From contig NZ_CP045925.1 in the NCBI RefSeq assembly GCF_020541265.1, positions 372,001 to 436,000 on the forward strand: 64,000 bases of DNA. Reading direction: 5' to 3'. Below the pieces are notes generated by a model that saw only the letters and a list, made by a program, of their open reading frames with translations, had not been told where the DNA came from and did no database searches. Both the position numbers and the translations under genes were made by a program. The DNA comes from Profftia lariciata. GTDB taxonomy: Bacteria > Pseudomonadota > Gammaproteobacteria > Enterobacterales > Enterobacteriaceae. Position 1 is the first letter of the stretch; every line of letters starts with the position of its first letter. Below are positions 32,433 to 44,428 of the stretch, piece after piece.

Positions 32433-35118
32433 ATTGCTTATATTTCCTTTATATAGACATGTTTAATCATAATATTAGTTATTAACATTTAATGTATTAT
32501 TTATTTTTTTTATCATGAACAGATATACAAATATGTAATAATAATACATTATTTTATATATAGTATTAGATCTATTGTAGATATAGTAATTTTAATAAAT
32601 TATTAGTATTTTTTAGATTAATATTAATAAATACTCTGATATAATTGTCTACTAAAAATATATTTATTATTTAAATATAATATTTTAAGAAAATTTTATT
32701 AATTTAGTTTTACACTATTACTAATAGATAAAAGAGATTAACTTACTTTTTTTAGAGATATTATTAATTCTATTATTATATTTAATTATATCTTTAATAT
32801 TTTGAAAAAAATGATGAAACATAGTTTTAGCATTGCTATATTTAAGGATAAATATATGTATTATAATTTCATTAAAATACTATATATTTTATTAAGATAA
32901 TAATTATATTATAACCAATATAATATTATTATATTTATTAATTAATAATTAGTATATTAAACAATAAATATTGTGCCATATAGATAATATTATTAATCTC
33001 TAATGATTGAGTTTTTAGTTTTATAAATCTATTATGAGTTATTAATTAATAATTTTGTTACGGTTACTTATTTATTTCGTTGAAATAATGTAAGTATTTA
33101 CTTAAATTACATGTACGGTTAAAGATAAATATATTATATATAATAATAAATAATACATTATTACAATAGTAATCTTCTTTATATATAAAATCTACAAAAT
33201 ATTATTTATTATATGATAAATTATATACAATCAATAATAAATTAACTTATTTGCAAATAATTTTTTTATTACAGAATATTTTTATATATAATATTAAAAA
33301 TATTAAATTTATTTTATTTATAATAAAAATATTACTTATCAAGTAAATAATTGATTAGTTATAACAATTTAATATATACATATTACGTTCATAATGTATT
33401 ATCAAATAACAACTGCTGAGATTAAGTAAAAATTAAGAGATTTTTATTGACAATAAATAATAAAATAAGATTAAAAAAATATATATAATCATTAATTTAT
33501 AATATACAATATTTTTACTAAAATTTTATAGTAATACTATTATATAGGTCCTTTAAATAATTATTCTATTATAGAATAATACATTATATTTATGTATTTG
33601 ATGGTATGATAATTAGAGTATAATAGATAAATAATTTATCATTATATTATTTATTTTTGAGTTGTTATTGCAATGTCATATTAAAATATAATATAATACT
33701 AAAAATCTTTTTAATTATTATAGAAATAATATATAAAATAATTTACTTTATGAGATCCTATAATTAAAAAAATGAAAATGCTTTTATAGTATAAAGAACA
33801 TTTTTTAATTTTATAGAATTACTAATTTTATGTTGTATGATTAATTTTTTGTAAAATACTATTTTAACACTAATTATTTACAATACAATTAATAATATTA
33901 TATTTTTTTTAAAAAACGTATAATAAAATTTTTAAATATATAAATATATTTAATAATTAATTTAATAGTACAGCATAAAAAATAATTAATTTTTTAGTTT
34001 AGTTATTATATTGTTATAATAATAATTTATTAATTTTATTAATATAAAAATTTATTAAAAAGTAATACTGTAAATTAATATACACATTTATTAAAAAATA
34101 ATGTATTTAAAAATATTTTATACTATTAATAATTATTAAAGACCTTATATTATGTATAATCGTAATATTATAGCATATAATAGTAATTAAATATAATTTT
34201 GATAAACAGAAATTAGAGATATTTATATTATGATAATCTAATAAATAATTTTATATTAATTATTGTAATAATTAATATATATAAAATATAAAATTACTTT
34301 TTATATTATTATATTTAGAAAAACCTCAAAGAGATTAATATCTAAGTAATATTTGTATTGTATATTAAAGAAATCTTTTGATACAAAATGACATAATTAT
34401 ATTATAGAGTCAAATAATTTATCCACATTAATTTACTGAGAATAAAATATATTTATATTATATTTTTTCATGTAATATAGCTATCAATATTGATTATATA
34501 TAAAATATAAAATCAAAAAACTATTTTAATATAATTAATACTTCATAGATGAAGTAGTATTTATTATAGTTATAATTACTATTAACTAATAATTGATAAT
34601 AATATTAATTGTATAATTTATTATTAGATAATTTTTCCTTTTTATTTTTTAACAACATTAACATAATGTATTAGTTAAATATTTTATATTTTTATTAATT
34701 TTTTGGATTATAGTATACATCACATTATAAAAAATAATAATATTATTAAATATAGGTAAAATTATGAAATTATTATTATTGATCGTATAATTATTTATAA
34801 TAATTATAAATTTTTTATTATAAAAACATCTATAACGGTAATGATATACATAATATTAATAAAATCATTATAGTATTTTATTGATTTATAGATTTACTGT
34901 AGATCATAATACTAATATTATATAATAATTTTTATTACAATTATTAATTAATAATATATGCAATAAATATATTATTATACTATTTATAGTATTTGCTATA
35001 TATAAAAATATTTCACTGTTAAGTTTATTAAAAATTCCACTAAGTGTATGAATTTAGCATAAAAATTTCTTGATTTTAGTAATTTTAAAATTAGCGTAAA
35101 ATCTATACAGGAAAAAAT
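32433..35118. other. 2.7-kb AT-rich gap at the pepP/ygfB position
   Basis: In E. coli pepP and ygfB lie between ubiH and the divergent zapA. Here the flanking genes keep their relative orientation, but the space holds no gene. A run of about 50 codons without stop on the minus strand near 32.7-32.87 kb shows no family resemblance and is expected by chance. Promoters for ubiH and zapA must be here; none is clear. Confidence 0.5.
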
Positions 35119-35415
35119 ATGTCTGCACAACCAGTAGATATTCAAATCTTTGGCCGCTCATTAAGAGTTAATTGTCCGTTAGAAAAACAAGAAGAATTGC
35201 ATCAATATGCAAATGATTTGAATCAACGGTTACAAAATCTTCAAAATCGTACAAAAGTAACACATATAGAGCAACTAATTTTTATTGTAGCATTAAATTT
35301 ATGCCATGAATTAGCGCAAGAACGTGTTAAAAATTATGATTATGCTTGTCAGATAGAACAAAATATTAATACTTTACAACAAGTAGTTGAACAAACTTTA
35401 TTAAAACTAAGATAA
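35119..35415 (+). CDS. zapA: Cell division protein ZapA
   Basis: ZapA is a small tetrameric protein that cross-links FtsZ filaments and stabilises the Z-ring. The 98-residue product (E. coli 109) starts MSAQPVDIQIFGRSLRVNCP, nearly identical to E. coli. It keeps DDLNQRLQ-like NDLNQRLQNLQNRTKVTHIEQL and the core LNLCHELAQE, followed by a coiled-coil tail that stops about ten residues early. AGGA lies a few bases upstream of the ATG. It is next to the former pepP-ubiH-ubiI locus, as in E. coli. With FtsZ, FtsA and FtsQ in the same window, the Z-ring machinery looks functional. Confidence 0.95.
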   Translation: MSAQPVDIQIFGRSLRVNCPLEKQEELHQYANDLNQRLQNLQNRTKVTHIEQLIFIVALNLCHELAQERVKNYDYACQIEQNINTLQQVVEQTLLKLR

Positions 35416-38400
35416 CTCTAAAGTTTACAGTTTAGACTTATTTGAACTATAGTTAAAGTAGAATATTAAAATATTTATAATCAAGTTATATAATATTAAG
35501 ATTGTATTTAAAAATTTAATTAGGACATAGAAGAAATAAATAAAATATTTAAATGTTATATCTTATACAAAATATTAAAACTTTGTTTTTATATTTCATA
35601 TAAGATATTTATTATATTTTAATAGTATATATTGTTATTCAAAATAATTAACATTATTTTTTAGCAAAAGATATATGAAGAAATACAATATTAATTAAAT
35701 TAATATAATTATATGAATAGAATTATAATAGATTGTACTTAAAACATTGTATTTATATATATTGATATAAATAATTTTTTATTAGTAACACATCAAATAT
35801 AAATCATGTATGTTTAAAGAACGTTATAAAATAAAATTATTTAATATATTTATTATACGATAATTTGTTATGACTATATATTATTGGATATTAATATTTT
35901 AGTTTATATTGATTCATAATCATCATTTCAATTTCGTTTAATATAAAAATATTTTTTATATTTATATAATAATATAATATAAATTATTTATTTTAATGCG
36001 TTTAATATTACTATTTATCTAAAATAATTTTTTATATATTATTTAATCTAATTCTAGTAATGTACTTGCATGTCTTGTGTTTCTCATATCAATATAAATT
36101 ATTTTTATACTAAAAGATGTGAGAAATATTATATTTAAGAAATTTATAATAAAATTCTGAAAAAATTAAATAATTATAAATGTATAAATTAATAATTAAT
36201 TTGTTATTTTGATTACTTCAATAAAGTTAACTTTATATAAAATATCAAAAATAATTTATTATTTTTTATATATTTTATGTGAACAATATTAACGTAGTAA
36301 ATTAATTTTGTTAAGTAAATGTAAATATTTTAACCAAGTATAATGAATAATATTTATTGTTTATATATTTTATATATTAATATAAATAATTTTTATATTT
36401 TATTGAATATTTAGTATAAAATTTTAATATATTATTATTAAAATAATAAATATTTTTCAGATATTATTTATGATAATCAGATATATAATTACTGGATTTA
36501 TTGACATATATTATTTAAATTCTTAAACTCTATTTTTCCTGTAAGATATCTTTTATCAAGCAATAACACATTAAATTATTTATATAATATTTAATATATT
36601 AATATCTTGAATAATCATAAATATGATAAATTATTCACTATATATAACAAAACTATTAATTGTGTAATCATATAAAATTTAATTATGATTAACAATCATA
36701 TACTATTTCTTGTTATTTATAGCATATTTATATTAATAATATTAAATACAGATTATTTGTATAGATAATTAATAATTTATATATTTTATATAAAAATATA
36801 ATAAAAATATTTTTACTTAAAAAATAATTATTATATATAATTATTTTTTATAATTTATAATTATCACTTATTTTATTTATTAGATAGTAATATTTTATAT
36901 TAAATATAAATTTATGTGTATTTACAATATTTTTATATATTTTATATTATATATTATAGTTACTACTTACTTAGTTTAATTAGATTGTGTTTTAATATAA
37001 AAAATATTTTATTTGTAATATTTAAGTATATAAATTAGATTTTTTACTATATTTTAATAAATTATAATAATTTTATTTGTATTAAAAACTATATTTTTAT
37101 AAGATTAATTATTTATTAATACGATATTAATGAATAAAATACAATTTTATACATTAAAAATATTTTTAATATGTATACATTAAGTGTGTGTGATAATAAA
37201 ATACTATTTTTTTAATAGGAGTAAAATATTATTTATTATTGACTGTTATTATTTTTTAGATATATATAATATTAATATTAAGTGTTACTGTTATGTTTAC
37301 TAAAATTTTTATATAAATAGATCTGTAGTTGTTTGCTATAAATAAAACGATAACTTTATTAATGATATAAAAATAATGTATAATTTAATAATTATGCATA
37401 TATAAAAATATTAAGAATAAATCATTTTATGATATCTTATACTTAATAATATCATAAAAGATAAAATAACTAAATATTGATTTTTAATAAAAAGTTACTC
37501 AGTAAGTAAATATCACGAATAATATAATTACAATTAAGTTATTTATGCATTATTATATATAACTATATACAAGGTACTAAATTGAAATAAAACTTTAAAC
37601 ATTATATTTAATTTATCTTAAAATGTCTATTTTGCATGATATTAATGTATACACAATTCTTATTAGTATAAATATGATAAGGTATAAAATAATTAATTCA
37701 TTACATTAATATATTTAGTTATATTGATTTATCTTTTTTAATAAAAAGAGATATAATATTTTTATTATATTAATTAACCTAGATTAATTACTTAATATTT
37801 GTTAACACTAATTATTAAGTAATCAATGTCAAAGGAAGTTAAATATATAATATATTATTATAATAAAAATCAATAATAAATTAAAATTATGTACATATTA
37901 TACATTTCTTTAATTAACAATTTTACAAATATTAATTATAATAATTTATTAATATAAATAATATTATGAAGAATACATTTTTATAAATAAACAATATAGA
38001 CTATATTAGCACGATGCAGTAGAATTATATAATATTGATTATAATATAATTTTATTAATAAATTTTACTGAATTTATTAAATGTTTTTTATTACAATAGT
38101 GCAAAATAATTTACTTATATATAACATGATATATATAAATATATTATTTATACAAATTTCAATAAAAATATTTTATATATTTTATCATAAGACTTAAATA
38201 AAATATTTATTTATATAATAAAATTATATAATATGATCTATATATAAAATATTATATTTTTATTATATACTTTTTTTGAAAATTTATATCAATAAAATAA
38301 ATACTAAAAATAACTTGAATACATATTATATAATACAATTACAAGAATTACAGTAAATTATATATAATATAAATATTATTATAATAATACTTATAAAAAT

Positions 38401-38465
38401 AATATTTTATAATAATATTATTAATATATTAATTTTTTAATAAAATTACCATGAATAACCTATTA
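35416..38465. other. 3-kb AT-rich gap downstream of zapA
   Basis: E. coli has 6S RNA (ssrS) right after zapA; I looked for its conserved closing stem and central bubble and did not see them. No gene was found. A perfect 11-bp stem-loop (37787-37797 with 37813-37823, arm attacttaata) is the only notable structure and has no T-run. Confidence 0.5.
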
Positions 38466-39842
38466 TTATGAACAAGATTTTTCTAATTGAAATAACTGCT
38501 CAACATCTTTAATATATTTCTTATCTATAAGAAAGATTATAACGTGGTCTCCTTGCTCAATTTTAGATTTATTATTTACAATAATAACCTCATTTCCACG
38601 AACAATAGCACCAATCATAGTACCTGGTGGCAGTTTAATATTCTCTATCATACGGCCAATAATTTTTGAAGTATTTTGATTTCCATGTACTATAACTTCA
38701 ATAGCTTCAGCAATACCACGACGTAAAGAAGAGACATTAACTATATCTGCTTTACGTACATGTCCAAGCATCGCAGAGATTGTTGCCTGTTGAGGTGAAA
38801 TAGCAATATCAATAACACTACCTTGAACTAAATCTATATATGCACTCCTCTGTATTAATACCATAACTTTTTTAGCTCCTAAGCGCTTAGCTAACATTGC
38901 AGACATAATATTAGCTTCATCATCATTAGTAAGAGCAATGAATACGTCTACTTGATCTACATGCTCCTCAGTAAGTAATTCTTGATCGGATGCATCACCA
39001 TAAAATACAATAGTATTTTCTAGCATTTCAGCAATCTCAATAGCACGTTGCTGATTACGTTCTATTAATTTTACACTATAGTTTGTTTCTAAACGATGTG
39101 CTAAACCAGCTCCTATATTCCCGCCACCAACAATCATAATACGTTTATATAGTTTTTCTAAACGTTGCAGTTCACTCATTATTGCACGAATATGCTGCGA
39201 TGCTGCTATAAATAATACTTCATCACCAGCTTCAATAATTGTAGATTGTTGTGGACGTATTGGGACATCTTGACGAAAAATAGCAGCTATACAGGTATTA
39301 ATATGTGGCATATGATCTTTTAAAGAAGATAATGCGTTACCAACTAATGAGCCACCGTAATAAGCTTTTACTACAGCTAAACTAACTTTTCCTTCGGCAA
39401 AATTTACTACTTGTAATGCACCAGGATACTCAATCAAGCGATATACATAGTCTGTTACTAATTGTTCTGGAGCAATAAGATGATCTATAGGAATAGCACT
39501 TAAATTAAATAAACGTTCATTTTCACGAATATATTCTATTGAACGAATGCGTGCTATTCTTTTTGGAGTATTAAACAATGAATATGATACTTGACAAGCT
39601 ATCATATTAGTTTCATCCGAATTAGTTACTGCGATAAGCATGTCAGCATTGTTAGCGCCAGCTTCACGTAATACGCGTGGATAAGAACTGTAGCCCTGAA
39701 TTACTTTTAAATCAAACTTATCTTGTAATTGGTGAAGTCGATCACTATTTGTATCGACAATAGTTATATCATTATTTTCACTAACAAGGGTTTCTGCTAG
39801 TGTTCCTCCTACTTGTCCAGCACCAAGAATAATGATTCTCAT
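38466..39842 (-). CDS. trkA: Trk potassium uptake regulator TrkA
   Basis: TrkA is the peripheral NAD(H)-binding subunit that gates the TrkH/TrkG potassium channels. The 458-residue product equals E. coli TrkA in length and has two full RCK halves. The first starts MRIIILGAGQVGGTLAETL; the second starts RIMIVGGGNIGAGLAHRLE near residue 234. Each is followed by a TrkA-C domain, the second ending with LPPGTMIGAIVRGNEVIIVNN. The conserved acidic residues of the nucleotide pockets (VDTN, and later LIERN) are present. A possible ribosome binding site TTAGAGAC precedes the ATG. The channel gene is not in this window, and the E. coli neighbours rsmB and mscL are absent. Confidence 0.97.
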   Translation of the reverse strand: MRIIILGAGQVGGTLAETLVSENNDITIVDTNSDRLHQLQDKFDLKVIQGYSSYPRVLREAGANNADMLIAVTNSDETNMIACQVSYSLFNTPKRIARIRSIEYIRENERLFNLSAIPIDHLIAPEQLVTDYVYRLIEYPGALQVVNFAEGKVSLAVVKAYYGGSLVGNALSSLKDHMPHINTCIAAIFRQDVPIRPQQSTIIEAGDEVLFIAASQHIRAIMSELQRLEKLYKRIMIVGGGNIGAGLAHRLETNYSVKLIERNQQRAIEIAEMLENTIVFYGDASDQELLTEEHVDQVDVFIALTNDDEANIMSAMLAKRLGAKKVMVLIQRSAYIDLVQGSVIDIAISPQQATISAMLGHVRKADIVNVSSLRRGIAEAIEVIVHGNQNTSKIIGRMIENIKLPPGTMIGAIVRGNEVIIVNNKSKIEQGDHVIIFLIDKKYIKDVEQLFQLEKSCS

Positions 39843-42800
39843 AATTGTCTCTAAATTTCAAGTTATACAAGCCTTATTATTTATTTTTAAATAAATTAAT
39901 AAAAAGATATAATTTATATAATTATAATATAAAATATCAAAGATATATTGTTTATTTTTAATCTGTATTACATATTATAAATCCTCTTATTGAGGATAGT
40001 AAAATAATTAATATATAAATTGCATAATCTTAGATAGTTATCCAAATAAATTAATCTAAGTTATCTGATATTAATAAATTAACATTTTATAATAAAAATA
40101 CAATTTTTGTATTTTGAGTTATATATTTTTTAGTTATTTTTATAACTTAGTTATTAAATTTTATTAATTTTGCACATTATATATTATGATTAATAAGACA
40201 CAAAAATAATATTTTTAAATATTTATTATAAGGCAATATATATTATTTATTTTTTGATATAGCAAATCATCTAATTTGTTAAATGATTTTTTAATCAATG
40301 ATTATTGATTACTATCTTAAGAAGAATATTAAATTAAAAATATTAATAAAACTAATATATCTTTAGTAGGTATGTATTTAAGATGATAGTAGTATATTTT
40401 GTTAATACCTTTTCAGGTTATTACTAAAATATAAATTAGCAACAAGTTAACAGAAAAATAGAGTAGTAAATTTAATTAATAAGCATGAATATATAATCAA
40501 TATTAGTACTTAATTAAGTATTTTATTAAATAATCAATATTCTATTTATCATAATCTCAATACTTATTTGTATAAATAAAGAATTTATATTTAGTCTATA
40601 TTTATAAATAAATATTTTATATAATTATATAAAAAACTTCTTATCTTTGCAGATAAATAAAAAATAAAAATTTTATTTATTATTTAATAATCTATTTCCA
40701 GTAATTATCATCTTAATCTTATTAAGATTTACAAAAAATAAAAATTCAATTTTTAAAAATTTTTAAATAAAATTAAATTATTTTTAGCTAGCCACATGAG
40801 CATATTATAAAGGTTATCTTGTTAGTCAATACAATAATATATTAATTATATTATTTTGTAAGTCTTTATTTAGTAATGTTACAATTAAATGCTAGTAAAT
40901 TATTATGTATAATAATTTTCTTAAAAAGAGCATTGATTATGTGTTATTATATTAATCTTTATCGTAAAAATTATATAATATACTATATTAAACTAAATAA
41001 TATTGATTATTAAATTTTTATTACAAATAAATATATTATAATCTTGTATAAATCGTATAAAATATTTAATACTAAATATTTTTTAGATAAAATAAAAATA
41101 TAATCTGCTTATAAAAGCATACTAAACTATCAAAAAATAATTTATTTTTATTGTTTTTACATTATTAGATTATAATAATCTTTTAATGTATTTATAAATT
41201 TTATTTTATAATGAATAATTATGGGTAACATTGAATATCACTTCACTTATGTAAGCTAATGATAGCAACATTACTATTATTATTAATATACATTTATTTT
41301 ATATATATAAAAAATAAATCAGATCATGCTAATATGTAGCAAAATATTTTCTTGTAATACAGTAGGCATAGTATACTAAAAGAATAAAATGATATTAAGT
41401 AATACAATATCAATTCATTAGCAATATAATTATATTAATCAAGTATATATAAATAAAATATTTATAGATTACGCTAAAGCTATTATTAAATATACGTAAT
41501 ATCAGTTATAACTACAATAATATTTTTTATATTGTGAGTTCTAAAATAAGCATGTTTATGGTATAGGAATATATTAATATTCACAATATTAATACAATAA
41601 TTTTTAAAAAAAATTATTTTTTTTAAAAAAGTAATACTTATTTTATTGTATTACCTTATAAATTTTATAAACATTATTTTTGATAATATTTAATAATTTT
41701 TTGAATTTGCAGTTATTAAAATAATATGGTAATTAAGAAATAACGTAATAAAGAATATTTTTAGTAAATTTTTTATAAAAATTGAATATTAATTAGTTAA
41801 ATTAAACTACCTAATATTTATTAATAATAAAATTAATAAGTAATGAATAATATTTTATAAAAATATATTATGAGTATAAATATGACTAATTGTAAATTAT
41901 ATATTAATAAACGTAATATTCTATATATTATTTTAGAAAGTATTATTTAAATAATATAAAATTAATAATAGTATATTATTTTAAATAATATTCTAAATAT
42001 ATAAAAATATTATTATAAATTAATAAATATTAATAAAACTAAGATTTATAAAATACTTAACGATACAAGATAATAATAGTTAATAAAATAGATGGAAACA
42101 AGTGTATTTTTATTAAATTTAAAATAAAAAATAATTGTTTATTATAAGATGTTAGTTTTTAGTATGAGTAAAATTTTAGATTATTATTTTAAAATGAAGT
42201 TATAGAGATACATATTATAACAACAAATATTATTCGTCAATAAAAAGTATTAATAATAATTTCTCACTAATTTTCTATTACATATATATTGTATTGTCAA
42301 ATAAGTAGTAAAAACTATGTATATTATTAATAATAATTACTAGATATATTAAATATTAATTAATTTAATCAAACATTAAGAAGTATATTAGCATAATACT
42401 ATTAATAGTATATAGATATACTTAAGAATAACTATTTTAAGGGATTTATTATTTTATATACCTAAAATAATCTTATTATATAATAACTAAGTTTATTACA
42501 TATTATATATATGCGTATTTAATATAATATTAATATAAGAAAAACATTTATTAAATAGTTAAATGATAATACAAATATTACTATGAAATAAATAATATTT
42601 ATTATTAATTTATGATATACCTATGTTTAATTTTATCTCATTATACCAGAATTATATTATTGAAATAATTTTACACAAAGTCATAAATAATTTTATTTGT
42701 CTTAAGCTAAATAATAAGAAATATTTTACTTATCCACTAATTATATTTAATCAACTAAATATAATCTTAATTATATTAAAATATTAGTTGTATAATTAAT

Positions 42801-44314
42801 AATTACTATTAGTCACTTATCAAGTAGAACTAACATGTATAATGTTTAAAAATATTATTTATTATACATTTTTATTTTTTAATACATAAAAATAATATAT
42901 GTTGTGATTATATTAATTATTTTATTTTTTTAGCTAATAATTATTAATACATTTTATAAAAACGTAATAACCGTAAAATCTTGATAAGATAAACATTACT
43001 AATAAGTATATGAATTTATTTAAATTAGATATTGCAAATATTTTTTAAATTAATGTTATAAAAATTTAAAGTAGTACTATAAATAAATTATTTAATGCTA
43101 ATTGCTTTAATATTAGATAATTGTTTGTTACTGACTATGAATCAATCATTTTTAATGATTGTTGATTTTCTTTGTATTTTTAAATAAGTTATGTATTTAT
43201 TGTTTATGATTTAAGTTTACTAATAATATTAACTATAATGAATGTTAAATTAATTTTTATTTGATATTTTTTTAATAAATAATTATAGTTTTATAGTATG
43301 AATATCAAATAACGAATTTTTTATTTATTAAATATACTTTTAATATTTTATTAACTTTTTATTATTTATACTAAACTAGTTATATTAATTTTTACAAAAA
43401 AAATAACTAATCCATTATTTTATCAAAAATTATTGTTCTTTTTAATATATAATACGTTATTAGATTGCTTAATATTTATAATTTACTAATGATATAACTT
43501 TTAAGCTTTGATTGAATACAATAAAATTTATATTATGTATAAGATATTATAATGAAATTTTTATATTATTATGTATACTAAAACATTCTTAATTTTATAA
43601 ACTTGATGTTTATTTCTGTAAGTATTATAAAGTTATCCTTATTTTACTAGTAATATATTTGCCTCTTTATATTAGACCTTATGTAATGCTTTTACTATCT
43701 AAATAGTGATTTTTTTATTAAATGTACATTACATTATTTATGATTAATTACTATCCTTAACACTTGAAGTATAATTATGAAAATAATCTTGTATACTAAA
43801 ATATAAAAATATATTCATTTACTTTCTTTATATTATTGATAAAAAATAAAATGTATAATTTAATATTTTATAGACTATGTAGTTTCTTAACAATGAATTA
43901 AAACTTATTAAAATTTTTATTAATAATGATAACTTATTAAGTATCACAGCAAAATACTTAAAATAATTGATACAATAAATCTTTTATAATGTTTACAACA
44001 AACAAATAATAAGTAAAATATAAAATATTTTTATTATAGTATGATTAGTAAATATATATTGATGTATAATCATTAATATTCTTGCTATTATTTTTTATAA
44101 TAAATTTTTATCGTAACTTATAATCAATATATACAATATAATATTATTAGTTATTATATCTTTATCTATTTAAATAAAAAATATTATAACTTATAAAATA
44201 ATTAATATTTATATTTAATCTATTTAAAAAATAAAATTTAATTATAGTAAACATAAAATATATTTTATATAGGTTAATAAATAAAAAGATTTTCTATCCT
44301 ATATTTATATTTAC
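39843..44314. other. 4.5-kb AT-rich gap, the longest in the window
   Basis: Between the divergent trkA and lon genes there is no open gene. By E. coli order rsmB, fmt and def could once have preceded trkA, but I found no fragment matching them. A small 6-bp GC-containing stem-loop (atcctc/gaggat) lies about 140 bases upstream of trkA near 39.98 kb. Confidence 0.5.
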
Positions 44315-44342
44315 ATTGATTACTTCATAAATACCCCCATGT
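44315..44342 (+). promoter_or_regulatory. Sigma-32 (heat-shock) type promoter of lon
   Basis: A -35-like attgatt (44315-44321) is separated by 13 bases from CCCCATGT (44335-44342), which fits the sigma-32 -10 consensus CCCCATnT. The run of five Cs is conspicuous in DNA that is nearly all A and T. The distance to the lon ATG (about 80 bases) is like that in E. coli, whose lon promoter also carries CCCCATAT. The -35 is weaker than the ideal CTTGAAA. Confidence 0.7.
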
Positions 44343-44428
44343 ACTTATATTAATTAGATAAATAAATAATGTAAAAACGGTTATAATATTATTATAATCT
44401 TGTGGAAGTTAAACTAAGAGAGAGCTCT

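Noticed and set aside
32701..32870. About 50 codons without a stop on the minus strand between ubiH and zapA
   Set aside because: The translation (rich in K, N, I and F) shows no resemblance to PepP, YgfB or any family I know. Frames of this length arise by chance in several kilobases of such DNA.
34419..34427. Exact DnaA box TTATCCACA in a long intergenic gap
   Set aside because: It is a single copy with no cluster of further boxes, no AT-rich 13-mer set and no dnaA, gidA or mnmG nearby. The same word also occurs inside the lon coding region, so it is not evidence for an origin.
35416..35620. 6S RNA (ssrS) expected after zapA
   Set aside because: The position fits the E. coli order, but I could not see the long closing stem or central bubble, and the sequence is plain AT-rich.
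43140..43168. Hairpin-like aatcaatcatt with an imperfect partner, followed by Ts
   Set aside because: The stem needs a bulge, there is no gene upstream on that strand, and similar AT stems are frequent in the background.
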